From Hyunsoonleella aestuarii (GTDB lineage: Bacteria > Bacteroidota > Bacteroidia > Flavobacteriales > Flavobacteriaceae): a DNA stretch of 64,000 bases. Below, one piece after another: positions 1 to 10,114 of this stretch. Location: the NCBI RefSeq assembly GCF_006148925.1, contig NZ_VAWB01000001.1:710001-774000 (forward strand), in the 5' to 3' direction. Under the pieces are notes generated by a model that worked only from the letters and a program-made list of their open reading frames with translations, had not been told where the DNA came from and did no database searches. The position numbers and the translations under genes are program-made. Every line of letters begins with the position of its first letter. Positions within the stretch are counted from its first letter, which is position 1.

Positions 1-495
1 ATCGTTATCCTTGTATTTTTCACAACCAGGATAAATTGGTGCATCTTGAATACTTATAAATGGCACTGGTGCATCGTCAGGAACATCAATCACTACAATA
101 TCATCTGGATCAATTGGTGGGTTATCATCTATCACAGGATCATCAATTGTTGGTAATACAGGATTAAGCTCGGTGTCATTCGGAACAACTTCAAAATCCT
201 TAGACTCTTTACTCTTTTTTTGTTCTATCGACTCTTCAAAAGTGGGTTTAATGGGTTTAATATTTAGAACATCAACATATTCGGGTTCAATTAATGGTGG
301 TAACTCCATGTACTTTGGAATAGTCGTTGCAAAATTCATCTCAAATAACCCATAGATAAACAACAAACAGACAATTAAGCCGATTTGAAAATACAGGGTT
401 GAGTTTTTTTGTAAATTCGCATCATGCTTTTGTGGCTTTTTCGCGATTTGCTCATTTTGGCGAATGAGTTCGCGAGACTTCTTAGAAGTGCTCAT
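1..495 (-). CDS. TonB-type energy transducer, C-terminus cut off by window edge
   Basis: The reading frame starts at ATG 495 (MSTSKKSREL) and is open for 165 codons to base 1, so the C-terminal half lies outside the window. I see one membrane segment at about residues 35-51 (the LYFQIGLIVCLLFIYGLFEM region), then a long acidic, proline-containing periplasmic linker (ELNPVLP, DDPVIDDNPP), then the motif APIYPGCE near residue 155. This order matches TonB: an inner-membrane anchor coupled to ExbB/ExbD, a spacer, and a C-terminal domain that touches the TonB box of outer-membrane receptors. The same PI(F/Y)PGCE motif occurs in the neighbouring gene at 623-1345, so the two are tandem paralogues. 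A strong hairpin separates them, so they may be transcribed separately. No ExbB/ExbD genes are visible. Confidence 0.85.
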   Translation of the reverse strand, partial: MSTSKKSRELIRQNEQIAKKPQKHDANLQKNSTLYFQIGLIVCLLFIYGLFEMNFATTIPKYMELPPLIEPEYVDVLNIKPIKPTFEESIEQKKSKESKDFEVVPNDTELNPVLPTIDDPVIDDNPPIDPDDIVVIDVPDDAPVPFISIQDAPIYPGCEKYKDND

Positions 496-553
496 AATAA
501 TTATAGTTTAAATGTTAATATTTTGATAAAATCACAATAAGCATACCAAAAAG

Positions 554-584
554 AAATCCCGTTACAAATATTGTAACGGGATTT
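554..584 (-). terminator. Rho-independent terminator after the second TonB gene
   Basis: A perfect 14-bp inverted repeat (554-567 with 571-584) has a 3-nt loop and, read on the minus strand, is followed by CTTTTTGG. It lies 38 nt beyond the stop codon of the 623-1345 gene and before the start of the 1-495 gene. Confidence 0.8.
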
Positions 585-622
585 TAAATTATTAGAGTTC
601 TCCTTATTAAAAAGGTTACTGC

Positions 623-1345
623 TTAATCTTGTACTTGGAAAATAATAGGTAATGAATATGGCACAGTTACTGCTTTACCACGTTGCTTTCCTGGTTTCAT
701 TTTTGGCAACAAGTTAATTACTCTAGCTGCTTCTTTTTCCAGTCCAGGGTGTGGTGCTCTAGCACGAACGCCTGTTATATCTCCATTTTTATTAATCTTA
801 AAGATTACGTTTATACGCTGTCTTCCTGATAATCCTAAATCACTTGCTAGTTCTGTATTAAATTTTTTATTAACAAACTTCGAAATCTTTTCAGACATAC
901 AAGCTTTTTTTGCATTGTTACCACTTTTATTTTCACATCCTGGGAAAATTGGTACATTTTCAATTACTGCGAAAGGAACTTCTATATCTTCCTCTACTTC
1001 TTCTACTTCTACTTCTTCAACCTCAACAATTTCTTCTTCTTGATCAGTCTCAGTCGATTCAATTACGGTTTCTTCTACTTCTTCTTCATCTTCTACAATC
1101 TCAATAACTTCTGGAGCTGCAGGTGGAGGCGGAGGAGGCGGAGGTGTTTGAATTTGTTCTGTGATTGGAATTTCTTCATCATCTAATTCATCTAAATTCA
1201 ACTGTCCAATATCTATATTTGACTTATCATAAGTTTTGTAATTGATCGCATAATTTGTTAAAAACAACATTAAAGCTAAACCAATTGCGAAATAGAGTGA
1301 ACTATTACGTCCAACATTAGCTTGAGAATTTTTCTTCGGTTCCAT
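623..1345 (-). CDS. TonB-type energy transducer, 240 aa
   Basis: Predicted inner-membrane protein that would pass proton-motive force from ExbBD to TonB-dependent outer-membrane transporters. Visible parts: a cytoplasmic N-terminus, one membrane segment at about residues 16-34, a run of eight prolines near residues 68-75, then about 50 residues dominated by Glu and Val, and a C-terminal TonB domain from about 130 to the end with PIFPGCE and the closing YSLPIIFQVQD strand. The linker is unusual in being strongly acidic rather than Pro/Lys-rich as in the E. coli protein. It is a tandem paralogue of the partial gene at 1-495. The family call is firm; which receptors it serves cannot be told. Confidence 0.9.
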   Translation of the reverse strand: MEPKKNSQANVGRNSSLYFAIGLALMLFLTNYAINYKTYDKSNIDIGQLNLDELDDEEIPITEQIQTPPPPPPPPAAPEVIEIVEDEEEVEETVIESTETDQEEEIVEVEEVEVEEVEEDIEVPFAVIENVPIFPGCENKSGNNAKKACMSEKISKFVNKKFNTELASDLGLSGRQRINVIFKINKNGDITGVRARAPHPGLEKEAARVINLLPKMKPGKQRGKAVTVPYSLPIIFQVQD

Positions 1346-1405
1346 AATCTTATTGTTTTATCAGGATTGCTAAAATAACCATTTATTTGTCAAAAAAGCA
1401 AGTGA

Positions 1406-1786
1406 TTATATTAATTTAACGTCTTTTATTTTATAAATTACTAATACAATTACAGCAACAATAATACCAATTGTGTTAGCACCAACATCATAAATATCTG
1501 AAACTCTTGTGTCTGTAAGATTGCCTTGAATAAATTCAATGATTACACCAATTACAAAAGAAACCAATCCAGCACAAACAATAGCCTTCGTTTTTGTAAA
1601 TTTAAATCGATTAAAAAGTGCATTGAACCATAATAATGGTAAAACAAAATAAGCTAAAAAATGAAATATTTTATCACCAAAAGATGTCCCTAAATCTGGT
1701 AATTCACCTAATTCAATTAAACTTAGGCAAGCTAAAGCAATCGTATAAAAAACGGAAATAAATAAGGCATATTTTTTAAACACCAA
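1406..1786 (-). CDS. VanZ-like membrane protein, 126 aa
   Basis: Small protein with about four hydrophobic segments (roughly residues 7-24, 43-60, 70-88 and 104-122). The [17 protein letters not shown] and IIEFIQG...[13 protein letters not shown] patterns are typical of the VanZ-like family, named after the teicoplanin-resistance protein of Gram-positive bacteria. In flavobacteria such proteins are usually of unknown function, so a resistance role should not be assumed. Its start overlaps the end of gcvH by 11 nt, which indicates translational coupling and membership of the sprA-gcvH unit. Confidence 0.8.
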   Translation of the reverse strand: MVFKKYALFISVFYTIALACLSLIELGELPDLGTSFGDKIFHFLAYFVLPLLWFNALFNRFKFTKTKAIVCAGLVSFVIGVIIEFIQGNLTDTRVSDIYDVGANTIGIIVAVIVLVIYKIKDVKLI

Positions 1787-2156
1787 CTAGTGCTTTATAA
1801 TCATCGGCAGACAAAAGGGTTTCTACCTGAGATAAATCTGAACATTTAAGTTTTATCATCCAACCATCTCCATAAGGATCTGTGTTTACCTTTTCTGGTT
1901 CATCTTCTAAAGATTCATTGAATTCGATAATTTCTCCTGACATTGGTAAAAATAAATCGGACACTGTTTTTACTGCCTCAACCGTACCAAATATTTCTTC
2001 AGCATCTAAAGTCTCATCGACAGTTTCAACCTCAACATATACGATATCTCCAAGTTCTCCTTGAGCAAAATCAGTAATTCCAATAGTAGCAATATCGCCA
2101 TCTATTAGAACCCATTCATGATCTTTTGTATATTTTAATTCCGATGGTATGTTCAT
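1776..2156 (-). CDS. gcvH: Glycine cleavage system H protein
   Basis: Lipoyl carrier of the glycine cleavage complex: it shuttles the aminomethyl group between the P, T and L proteins. The 126-residue length is standard. The lipoyl attachment site is visible as Lys63 in [11 protein letters not shown], preceded by the conserved KYTKDHEWV start and [12 protein letters not shown] strand. The other gcv genes are not nearby, which is common in Bacteroidetes. It lies 63 nt downstream of sprA on the same strand and overlaps the VanZ-like gene. Confidence 0.96.
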   Translation of the reverse strand: MNIPSELKYTKDHEWVLIDGDIATIGITDFAQGELGDIVYVEVETVDETLDAEEIFGTVEAVKTVSDLFLPMSGEIIEFNESLEDEPEKVNTDPYGDGWMIKLKCSDLSQVETLLSADDYKALVGV

Positions 2157-2219
2157 TATGCTTGTTTTTTAATTTCAACAAATGTATTTATTCAAAATAT
2201 AATTTCAAATACTTATTTA

Positions 2220-5200
2220 TTAATTTCCGAAATTATATCTAAGGGTAAAACCAGAACGTATCGTTGTTTGAGGGAATGCTGTAGAGATAGCATATTCTGA
2301 AAACGCATAATCAAAATAGAAGATAGCCGTTAAGTTCTTGCTGAAAGCATAATCTGCCGAGTATTTCAATCCCCAAATTGTCTGGCCAGAGGTTACCTGA
2401 TTATTTTCAAGGTCTAAATATCTAATAATCGTTTTATTATCTCGAATAGAAATATCTGCCTTCATATTTAAATCACTCACAATACGTTTTCTTGGACCCG
2501 CTAACTGAGATTTAATTCGAACATCTTTTATTCTATAACCCAGACCTAAAACATATTCATTTCCTTGTATTTCTGTCATCAAGTTATTATCAAAACTAAG
2601 GGAAAGCAATCTGTCTTTCTTAATTTCTGCTAGTATTTTAATGGAGTTCTTCATTTCCATATCTATCCTAACCAAAGGACTAAACATTTCGGTTAAATTG
2701 ATATTACTGAAAAGTGTTTCGTTTTTGTAATTACCCGATTGATCTTTAGTCTCTGGTGCTTGACTGTCATAATCTAAACTAAAATCTGGTCTAACATAAT
2801 CTAAATTTGACTGAAACTGATTAATGGTATAACTTGAACGATAACCATGTGTTACAGAAAATCTTCTAAAGCGTTTTTTAAACCAATTAAACTTCATGAA
2901 ACCTGTGTACTTCAAATCCCAGTTAGGAATTGGAACATCTCTAAAAGCTGTTGTCTTAACTTTACTTGCATCTTGACCAGAGTAGGCTGCTAAAAATGCA
3001 GGAAGTAAAACTGCTTGACTATTTTTACCATAGCCTCTTGGGAATCCATCTGGGTCCACATCGTTAACATCCGAACCATTTTGTTGAGCCAACCTTCTCG
3101 CAATTGTAAGTCTGTTGTCTCTAAAATCGTTAAATGCATCAGAAGTGTTTTCATCACTCTTACCAAAAGCTGTTTTAATTAAAACAGTAGATATATTAAA
3201 ATTACCGAAGGTATTAGGGGTTAAAGATTCATATTCTAGTTGGCCATTTACATCATTCACCCTATAGTTTTCGGTATAATTCTCGAAATAAGTCCTATTA
3301 CCAACAATATCAATCTTTAAGTCTCTAACAGGTTCGAGATTTGCAGATAAATCTAATTGTCTTGTTTGTGTTTCGGTGTATTGCTGATTAAACTCTGGGA
3401 ACACCGTTAACCAGCCTCTTCTGGCGGCTAAAAATCTAATATCACTTTGACTTCCAAAAGTATATCCTAATGTAGGCTTAAGGGTTCCAATAAAACCTGG
3501 CGTTTGCAAATATCCTGGAAGGAATGATCCATTATTTTCTGAATAGTTTACTTGAACCCTTTTAATACTAGTTAAAATATCTATTCCTGCATTTAATATT
3601 TTTGCACCAGACTTGGTTTTATTTTTTTGTTGATTATTAGCATCTTGATTATTAGCTCCTGGAGGTCCTGGAGCAGCTCTTCTTGTTCTGGCACCTCTTA
3701 TTGGTTTTTTTATTAATCCTATATATCGATACAACTTGTTCATGTCTAAAGATGAATTTAAGTTGTGGGTATTGGCATTCTGTATGGTGTTTCCTAAATC
3801 ATATGTTTGTCCATCCAATTCTAAATCTCCGAATAAATCCGAACCTTTTTGCCATTGGAAATCGCCACTATATTGATATGTTGCGTCCAAAAAACTAAAG
3901 GTTGGAATTTTACTAAATGGTAATTGATAGGTAATCCCTAGTTGCTGTGTTTGCCTATTTGGGTCACCCACATCCAAGAAACCATCCCAAACATTAAGTG
4001 TTGCATCTTGTTCGCCGTTAATTATATTATCCTTAAAATAATTTCGAACAATATTATTGTTTGCAGCTGTAAAGTTTAACTGTAAAGCGTCTGTTAAGTT
4101 ATAATTAATTGTATACTGAAAATCGAAAGTATAGTTTCTTCTAAATAGTTCCTCAATTCCAATATTACCACCCCCCAAATCTATTTCTCTAAATTTTTGC
4201 TTATTAAATTGTCTATTAATATCTGAATTAACCGCAATACTCGTTGGCAACAGATTGAAATTAAAATCTTTCAATATTTTCCAGTATTTACCTCTAAAGA
4301 GCGAATCATTATTTTTAAATGGTTCTACTTTTACAGGATTAAAGTTAAATGCATAATTAACCCCAGCTCGTATTGTTTGATTAAGCGAATTTTCAATTTC
4401 AAAATCGCGGTGTTCTACTTTGTTGTATGAATAGTTTACGGTTAGGTTTTCAACATCATAGAATCTTGGAGTAGCATCAGTTGTTCTAATTTTTCTAACA
4501 CCAATAAAATTGATGCTTTGTCTTTTTGTATAGTCTTCGGATTGCTCCTTTATTCTTTCACGCTCTTCATTAGAATTGGCAGCGTCTAATCTTGAATCTA
4601 AGGTTAAATCTTTATAAAACTGATCGTACTTTGGAGTGATTAACTCTTCACTCTGTGCATAATTAAATGGTAATTGGATACCCCATTTTTTTGGTAGTAA
4701 CTGCCCAACATTAATGTTAGTAACTACATCATATTGAGCCACATCTTCCAAACTACGTTGACTTGGTCCTTGTTCTAGCGAACCAAAACCAGATGTACTT
4801 CTTCTACCTGTTGCGCTTATATTCATGAAATCGGCAATGTTAGCATCCATACTAACTACTGCAGCCCAACCACCTTCGTTATCTAAATCTGATAAACGCA
4901 GTTCATTAAACCAAACTTCTGCACAAACATCATTACTATTAGATCTATTTTTTACACCTACCATTAGGGTTCTAATATCCCCGAAGTTAGGATTACCTCT
5001 AATTCCAACACGGTGCTGTCCTGCAACATAATCTGAAAACTCATCATTAGGCACAGGAATAATTTCTCCATTAACTACATCATAAAAAGTTGGATCTTCG
5101 TTAGTTAAGGTCATATCTGAAATTCCTTGAGCCTTAATTTTACCTAAAACCTCTATTGGTAAATTAATTTCATTTTCTTCTGGCCATAATTCTTCTCTAG

Positions 5201-8200
5201 ATATTCCAGATGATACTTGAAGTGGAATTTCAATTTGGTAATAATTCTCTGTTAGGTCATTACCCATACGAATAAATCCAACCAATTCGTCACTTGTTAG
5301 GTTACCAGCATCGCCAGCTTCAGCATGCATAAACATTCTCATACGTTTATACTGGCGCATATCAATATTTATATTTTTAAATACTGCTTTAGAATCGCGA
5401 GCTTCTAAATTACAAACGTTAACAACCAGTGATTGTTCGTTTTGTTCAACAACAGTATTGTTGTTAAATAATTCCTCCGGTTCAATACCTGGAGGTCTTT
5501 GATAACTTCCTTCATTTTCAATGGTTCCTATTATCCCTACCGAAAATTCGGTTTGAGGATCATCAGGAGTAGCATCATTTTTATCCAGAGCTTGTGTGTA
5601 CCGTCTCCAATCACTTCGAACTAAATCTAAAGTTCCAAAACGGAATACTGTTTTTTCCGTAAACTCTTTAAGGTAAACACGTGCAAAACGAATGGATCTA
5701 AAATCTGTAATCCCACCATAACGTTTGTACTCTGGAAAGGCTGGGTCATCAAATCTATCCAACGGCACATTAACAGGAATTCTTACTTGAAACCATCTTA
5801 CATTTACTGATTCTCCATTTGGAAGCGAACGTGGTTGAATTTTAATATCGGTTAAAAATTCCTTTAAAGGGTTTGAATCTGGCAAGTTTTCAAAACCTGC
5901 TTGATCTTCAGGTAAATTTTGAGGTGTAAGTTCTAACTCATATTCAAAATAACTATCAATCGTATTCATTGTATTATCACGATTGATATCCTCTACATCT
6001 GGTTGTGTATTAGCACCTCTATCTGTATTTGAAAACGTATCTGGTGTATTCCCTTGAACGCCGTTATACTGTTTGTAGCGTTCAAAAATATCTCCAGATG
6101 CGTTTAAGAAGTATGTGTAATTATCGTTTGCTGGGTCTGGACCAAAATCGGTACCAAAGGCTGCTGTTTCCTCGGCATCGTCGTAACCATCATAACCGAC
6201 ATCTTGGTTATCACGTTCTTGCCCTGTAGTATCAAAAGCATAAATAAGTGATTGATTTTGTGGCACAACAGTTCCATAATCTGTAGGTAACAACAAACTT
6301 ACATCACCGTCTTCTGGCAATCCATTTTCATAAAGCTTTCTACCATCTCGAACGACATCTTCGGATACATTACCTAAATTAAAAACTAGTTTACCTCCTG
6401 GATTAGTTGGGTTTTCCTGAAAAGGATCTTGTAACCAAAACTCAATATATTCCACATTGGCTTGTTCTAAATCAGTGGATGTTAATTGACGCGTTATACC
6501 TGCCCATGAGTCATTGGGGTTATCTAATCTTCCATCATTATTTGCGTCAGAGGAACTTAGTGGTTCAAAATTATAAGGTCCTCTTTCATCTGGATAGTAA
6601 GCCAAATCTAAACTAAAAAGCACTGAGTTTTGACCTTGAACTAAATCTCTATTAGGGAATAATTCATTTATAAAAATACGACTGGTAAACAAATCAGATA
6701 AGTCATCATCATTTATATCATCTGGTCGTTGGCTACTGTAAAAAATTGGATCAATATTGTACCAGTTAAGTAATGCTCTATCATATCCGTTGGTTGGACC
6801 ATTAACATCAAAAACATCTGTCCCGTCAATCTGTAAAGGTCTACTAGACAAAAACCAAGACTGTTGCGCTTTTAAATCTATAGCGTTTTGAGAACCTTCA
6901 AAATCATCAATATAAGAAGTGGCTTCGCCGTTTAAATTGGTTCCCTTTGGAGCTCCAGGAGCTAAATATGCAAACTCCCCCCTAACAGATATGTTAGATT
7001 CAACGTCTGTATCAATATTTGGTAATTTATTAGCTAAACGTGTTAAAAAAGGAACTTGAGTAGCATAATTACCATTAAATCCGAAAATAGTATTGTTTAT
7101 TGGTTCAGACCCATAATTCGCTTTTTGAGTTATAGGTCTTTCGTTAAGGTTTAAAAGTGTTGCTCCAAGAACAAAATTCTCGTTAAACTTATGCTCAACA
7201 TTGAATCCCGTAAATCGTCTTGTTTGCTGACCAAAAACAGCGTTATTTTCCGTTGAAACATTAATTGGTGTGTTCGAGGCTTTTAAGGCTTCATCTAAGA
7301 TTTGTACCCGCCCTAATTGGTAATTAACGGTATAATCTATACCTTCTACTAAAACACGTCCACCGGCAGTAACACGAACCGATCCTCTTGGTACATTAAA
7401 CGCTCCTAATGGAATACCGTCGCCTCCGCTAGATTTATAGCGTCCTTTTAACTTAAACTTATTTTTCTCTACCTCCTCGAGTGCTGCTGTTTTTGTACTC
7501 TTATAAAGAATATCGTAAACATACTTCGATTGATTCTCGTTATATGTACTTTTTACATCGTAATCTTCACCTGCATTTATAGCCAATTTGTTGAATAAAA
7601 ATTCTCCAAAAGGTTCAGCGCTCGGAAAAATTATTTTCCCATTTTGAGGCAATACAGTGATTCCAGGAACAAAATCAAAGAAACCGTCTCCATTAATTTG
7701 TGGGTCATTATTAAAGTTTAATTTATCTAAATTAAAAACTCTTAATAGAGGGGATTCTTGAATGCCTTTTTCGTTTGGTGCTGGAGTTGGGAAAGGTGTT
7801 GACCCAACCGGTGTAATAAAATTTAAAGGAGACGCTTCGTTGTAAAAAATATTCAATTTAAAATCGTCTTGACTTAAATTAAAAGCACCTGTATCGTAGA
7901 TGTTTTTCATCATTAAATCCCATACTGGCAAATCAACAGCAGTTACACTACTTTTCAGCATTTTTACGACAAGGTTAGAATTAACAACCTGTGTTACCTG
8001 TCCTTGATTATTGGTAGTAACATCGGTAGCGTTAACCCCATCGTTCGCAAATTCTCCTACTTGATAGACTTGTCCTGCTACTGTAAACTGAAAAGCTACT
8101 GCTAAAACCTCATCGTTATTTAAACGCTGGTTTAACGATATATAACCTAATTCAGTATTTAAAATATATTCTTGCCCTTGAATAAGTTTACGCGCATTTT

Positions 8201-9473
8201 CGAGTTTGGCATAATCAAAACCTTCATTTGTATTAGGAACAGTAATAGCTTGATCTACAGTAGCTACATCCCTAACAGCATCAGTTATTAAACCCGTTGG
8301 TCCAATCGTATTGACGTCAAAGTCATTGTTACCATTATCTGGAAATGCATTTGGGCCTACGTTTACAAAGTTGGTAGGGGGTGTTTGCAATCCAATACGA
8401 TCACCTTCTCCTAAATCTTGAAGGGCTACAATATTTCTAACATTCTCGGTCCTGTTACTTCTATTGGTTGTCCAAACCTCAATTCTAGTGATTTGTAAGC
8501 CCTTAGTATCTAAATATGGATAGGTTGCTAAAGCTTTATCGTAATTATCCCTAAAATACTGCGCCAAAAAGAAGTGTCTATTTTCGTCATAATCCCTAAT
8601 AAAAAGATCAAACTCTTCTAAGGTTCCTCCTCCTTGAGAAACCACAGATGTCGATTGGGATTTTTGTTCAGAAAACACGCCCGTTACAGTAGTTCGCCCA
8701 AACTGAAGTTGCGCTTTTACACCAAATAAACTTTGCGCCCCTGTAATTAAAGAACTGTTAAGCGGCATGTTTACATTACCTACTTCTATTTTTTGAATAA
8801 TATCATCCTCAGTTGGTGTGTATTCCAACTTTACCAAATTCTGAAAATCAAAAGTCGATTGGGTATCATAGTTAGCTGTTACTTGTAAACGCGTTCCGAC
8901 TTTACCGAGTAAACTTAAACTAATTCTTTGATCAAAATCGAAAGTAAAATTACTCCTGTTCCTTGGCGAAAACGTGGGGTTATCTTGCTGGGAAAAAAGA
9001 ATCCCTAAGTCCATTTCAACAGAACCTTGCGGTATCACCTCTATCGTGTTACCTCCAAATATTGTTTCAAAGAAATTTGAGTTAACATAAAACTCTGGTA
9101 GTAAATTTTTTTGGGCATCTTCGGCACCATCTTTTTTACCATCAAAAGCATCAATCTTATCCTTATAATAATCTTTCAGGTTTTGCTTTGCAACAAGTTC
9201 AAAATATTCTTTCGGTGTTAATATAACCGGGTAGTTGATATCGAAGTTTCCAACTTTCTCTGTATAAATATATCGATCGGTTAAAGCATCATAGGTATAT
9301 TTAGACTCAATACTATTTGGGTTAGGCGTTTTTATACTCCCTAAACTAAACCCTGTTTTAGTTGAATCTTGAGGTGTTTGTTGCCCCCATGTCACCAAAG
9401 AACCACACAGCAAAATTACTATGAGAAGAAGATGTTTAGTTATTTTATTCAGTGTTTGGTTAGTTTGGTTCAA
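2220..9473 (-). CDS. sprA: SprA/Sov, giant outer-membrane translocon of the type IX secretion system
   Basis: At 2417 residues this is close to the known size of Flavobacterium SprA, the very large single-chain beta-barrel that forms the T9SS protein-conducting pore and is required for gliding motility. A signal peptide ends near residue 30 (LLLIVILLCGSLVTWGQ). The body is rich in amphipathic beta strands with aromatic girdles. The conserved stretches IPQGSVEMDLG (N-terminal), APGAPKGTNL and SYIDDFEGSQ (middle) and the C-terminal RSGFTLRYNFGN barrel closure are present. The frame is intact throughout. It starts 6 nt after ruvA, so the two are co-transcribed. Its presence predicts a complete T9SS (gldK-N, porU/V-like genes) elsewhere in the genome. 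Confidence 0.96.
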   Translation of the reverse strand: MNQTNQTLNKITKHLLLIVILLCGSLVTWGQQTPQDSTKTGFSLGSIKTPNPNSIESKYTYDALTDRYIYTEKVGNFDINYPVILTPKEYFELVAKQNLKDYYKDKIDAFDGKKDGAEDAQKNLLPEFYVNSNFFETIFGGNTIEVIPQGSVEMDLGILFSQQDNPTFSPRNRSNFTFDFDQRISLSLLGKVGTRLQVTANYDTQSTFDFQNLVKLEYTPTEDDIIQKIEVGNVNMPLNSSLITGAQSLFGVKAQLQFGRTTVTGVFSEQKSQSTSVVSQGGGTLEEFDLFIRDYDENRHFFLAQYFRDNYDKALATYPYLDTKGLQITRIEVWTTNRSNRTENVRNIVALQDLGEGDRIGLQTPPTNFVNVGPNAFPDNGNNDFDVNTIGPTGLITDAVRDVATVDQAITVPNTNEGFDYAKLENARKLIQGQEYILNTELGYISLNQRLNNDEVLAVAFQFTVAGQVYQVGEFANDGVNATDVTTNNQGQVTQVVNSNLVVKMLKSSVTAVDLPVWDLMMKNIYDTGAFNLSQDDFKLNIFYNEASPLNFITPVGSTPFPTPAPNEKGIQESPLLRVFNLDKLNFNNDPQINGDGFFDFVPGITVLPQNGKIIFPSAEPFGEFLFNKLAINAGEDYDVKSTYNENQSKYVYDILYKSTKTAALEEVEKNKFKLKGRYKSSGGDGIPLGAFNVPRGSVRVTAGGRVLVEGIDYTVNYQLGRVQILDEALKASNTPINVSTENNAVFGQQTRRFTGFNVEHKFNENFVLGATLLNLNERPITQKANYGSEPINNTIFGFNGNYATQVPFLTRLANKLPNIDTDVESNISVRGEFAYLAPGAPKGTNLNGEATSYIDDFEGSQNAIDLKAQQSWFLSSRPLQIDGTDVFDVNGPTNGYDRALLNWYNIDPIFYSSQRPDDINDDDLSDLFTSRIFINELFPNRDLVQGQNSVLFSLDLAYYPDERGPYNFEPLSSSDANNDGRLDNPNDSWAGITRQLTSTDLEQANVEYIEFWLQDPFQENPTNPGGKLVFNLGNVSEDVVRDGRKLYENGLPEDGDVSLLLPTDYGTVVPQNQSLIYAFDTTGQERDNQDVGYDGYDDAEETAAFGTDFGPDPANDNYTYFLNASGDIFERYKQYNGVQGNTPDTFSNTDRGANTQPDVEDINRDNTMNTIDSYFEYELELTPQNLPEDQAGFENLPDSNPLKEFLTDIKIQPRSLPNGESVNVRWFQVRIPVNVPLDRFDDPAFPEYKRYGGITDFRSIRFARVYLKEFTEKTVFRFGTLDLVRSDWRRYTQALDKNDATPDDPQTEFSVGIIGTIENEGSYQRPPGIEPEELFNNNTVVEQNEQSLVVNVCNLEARDSKAVFKNINIDMRQYKRMRMFMHAEAGDAGNLTSDELVGFIRMGNDLTENYYQIEIPLQVSSGISREELWPEENEINLPIEVLGKIKAQGISDMTLTNEDPTFYDVVNGEIIPVPNDEFSDYVAGQHRVGIRGNPNFGDIRTLMVGVKNRSNSNDVCAEVWFNELRLSDLDNEGGWAAVVSMDANIADFMNISATGRRSTSGFGSLEQGPSQRSLEDVAQYDVVTNINVGQLLPKKWGIQLPFNYAQSEELITPKYDQFYKDLTLDSRLDAANSNEERERIKEQSEDYTKRQSINFIGVRKIRTTDATPRFYDVENLTVNYSYNKVEHRDFEIENSLNQTIRAGVNYAFNFNPVKVEPFKNNDSLFRGKYWKILKDFNFNLLPTSIAVNSDINRQFNKQKFREIDLGGGNIGIEELFRRNYTFDFQYTINYNLTDALQLNFTAANNNIVRNYFKDNIINGEQDATLNVWDGFLDVGDPNRQTQQLGITYQLPFSKIPTFSFLDATYQYSGDFQWQKGSDLFGDLELDGQTYDLGNTIQNANTHNLNSSLDMNKLYRYIGLIKKPIRGARTRRAAPGPPGANNQDANNQQKNKTKSGAKILNAGIDILTSIKRVQVNYSENNGSFLPGYLQTPGFIGTLKPTLGYTFGSQSDIRFLAARRGWLTVFPEFNQQYTETQTRQLDLSANLEPVRDLKIDIVGNRTYFENYTENYRVNDVNGQLEYESLTPNTFGNFNISTVLIKTAFGKSDENTSDAFNDFRDNRLTIARRLAQQNGSDVNDVDPDGFPRGYGKNSQAVLLPAFLAAYSGQDASKVKTTAFRDVPIPNWDLKYTGFMKFNWFKKRFRRFSVTHGYRSSYTINQFQSNLDYVRPDFSLDYDSQAPETKDQSGNYKNETLFSNINLTEMFSPLVRIDMEMKNSIKILAEIKKDRLLSLSFDNNLMTEIQGNEYVLGLGYRIKDVRIKSQLAGPRKRIVSDLNMKADISIRDNKTIIRYLDLENNQVTSGQTIWGLKYSADYAFSKNLTAIFYFDYAFSEYAISTAFPQTTIRSGFTLRYNFGN

Positions 9474-9479
9474 AATATG

Positions 9480-10061
9480 CTACAAGTTTTTTAAGGCTTC
9501 CTTTATAATAGTTTCAACATTTGCATCTGGTTGAGCTATCATAATTTTATCCACAACACGTTCTGCCTGTTTTTTTCCAAAACCAAGCACTTCTAAAGCA
9601 GATAACGCTTCATCTTTGTTGGTATTGCCTTTAGAAACAGAAACTTCATCAATATCATATATCTTCAAAATTTTATCTTTTAAGTCCAAAATAACACGCT
9701 GTGCAGTTTTAACACCAATTCCCTTAACAGATTGTATTAGATGAACATCGCCACTTGCAATTCCTTCTCGTATCTGTTTTGGAGTTAAAGATGATAACAT
9801 TGTTCGCGCAATACTAGCACCTATACCGCTTACAGAAATTAATAATCTAAATATTTCCCGTTCTGATAATGATGAAAACCCATATAATGTATGAGAATCT
9901 TCTTTTATTTGAAGATGCGTAAACAGTTTTAAATTTTCGCCTTCTGGAATTTGAGAGAATGTATGTAATGATATATTGAGTTGATAACCTACACCATTAC
10001 AGTCTATAACAACATGCGTTGGATTCTTTTCAGTAAGTTTCCCTTGAATATGAGTTATCAT
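9480..10061 (-). CDS. ruvA: Holliday junction branch migration protein RuvA
   Basis: RuvA tetramers bind four-way DNA junctions and load the RuvB motors for branch migration. The 193-residue protein has the N-terminal OB-fold (about 1-62, starting MITHIQGKL), tandem helix-hairpin-helix motifs (SVSGIGASIARTML near 75-88 and SVKGIGVKTAQRVI near 110-123), and the C-terminal RuvB-contacting domain (about 145-193). It sits 53 nt downstream of maeB and 6 nt upstream of sprA. Its partner ruvB is about 3.4 kb away on the same strand but separated by maeB and queG. Confidence 0.96.
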   Translation of the reverse strand: MITHIQGKLTEKNPTHVVIDCNGVGYQLNISLHTFSQIPEGENLKLFTHLQIKEDSHTLYGFSSLSEREIFRLLISVSGIGASIARTMLSSLTPKQIREGIASGDVHLIQSVKGIGVKTAQRVILDLKDKILKIYDIDEVSVSKGNTNKDEALSALEVLGFGKKQAERVVDKIMIAQPDANVETIIKEALKNL

Positions 10062-10114
10062 GAATTGTGATTCGTTGACCCACCAAATGTAATAAAATTA
10101 TTCACATTTAGTCA

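Noticed and set aside
1406-1786. Antibiotic resistance gene because of VanZ similarity
   Set aside because: Family membership only; there are no van cluster genes, and most VanZ-like proteins outside enterococci have no resistance link.
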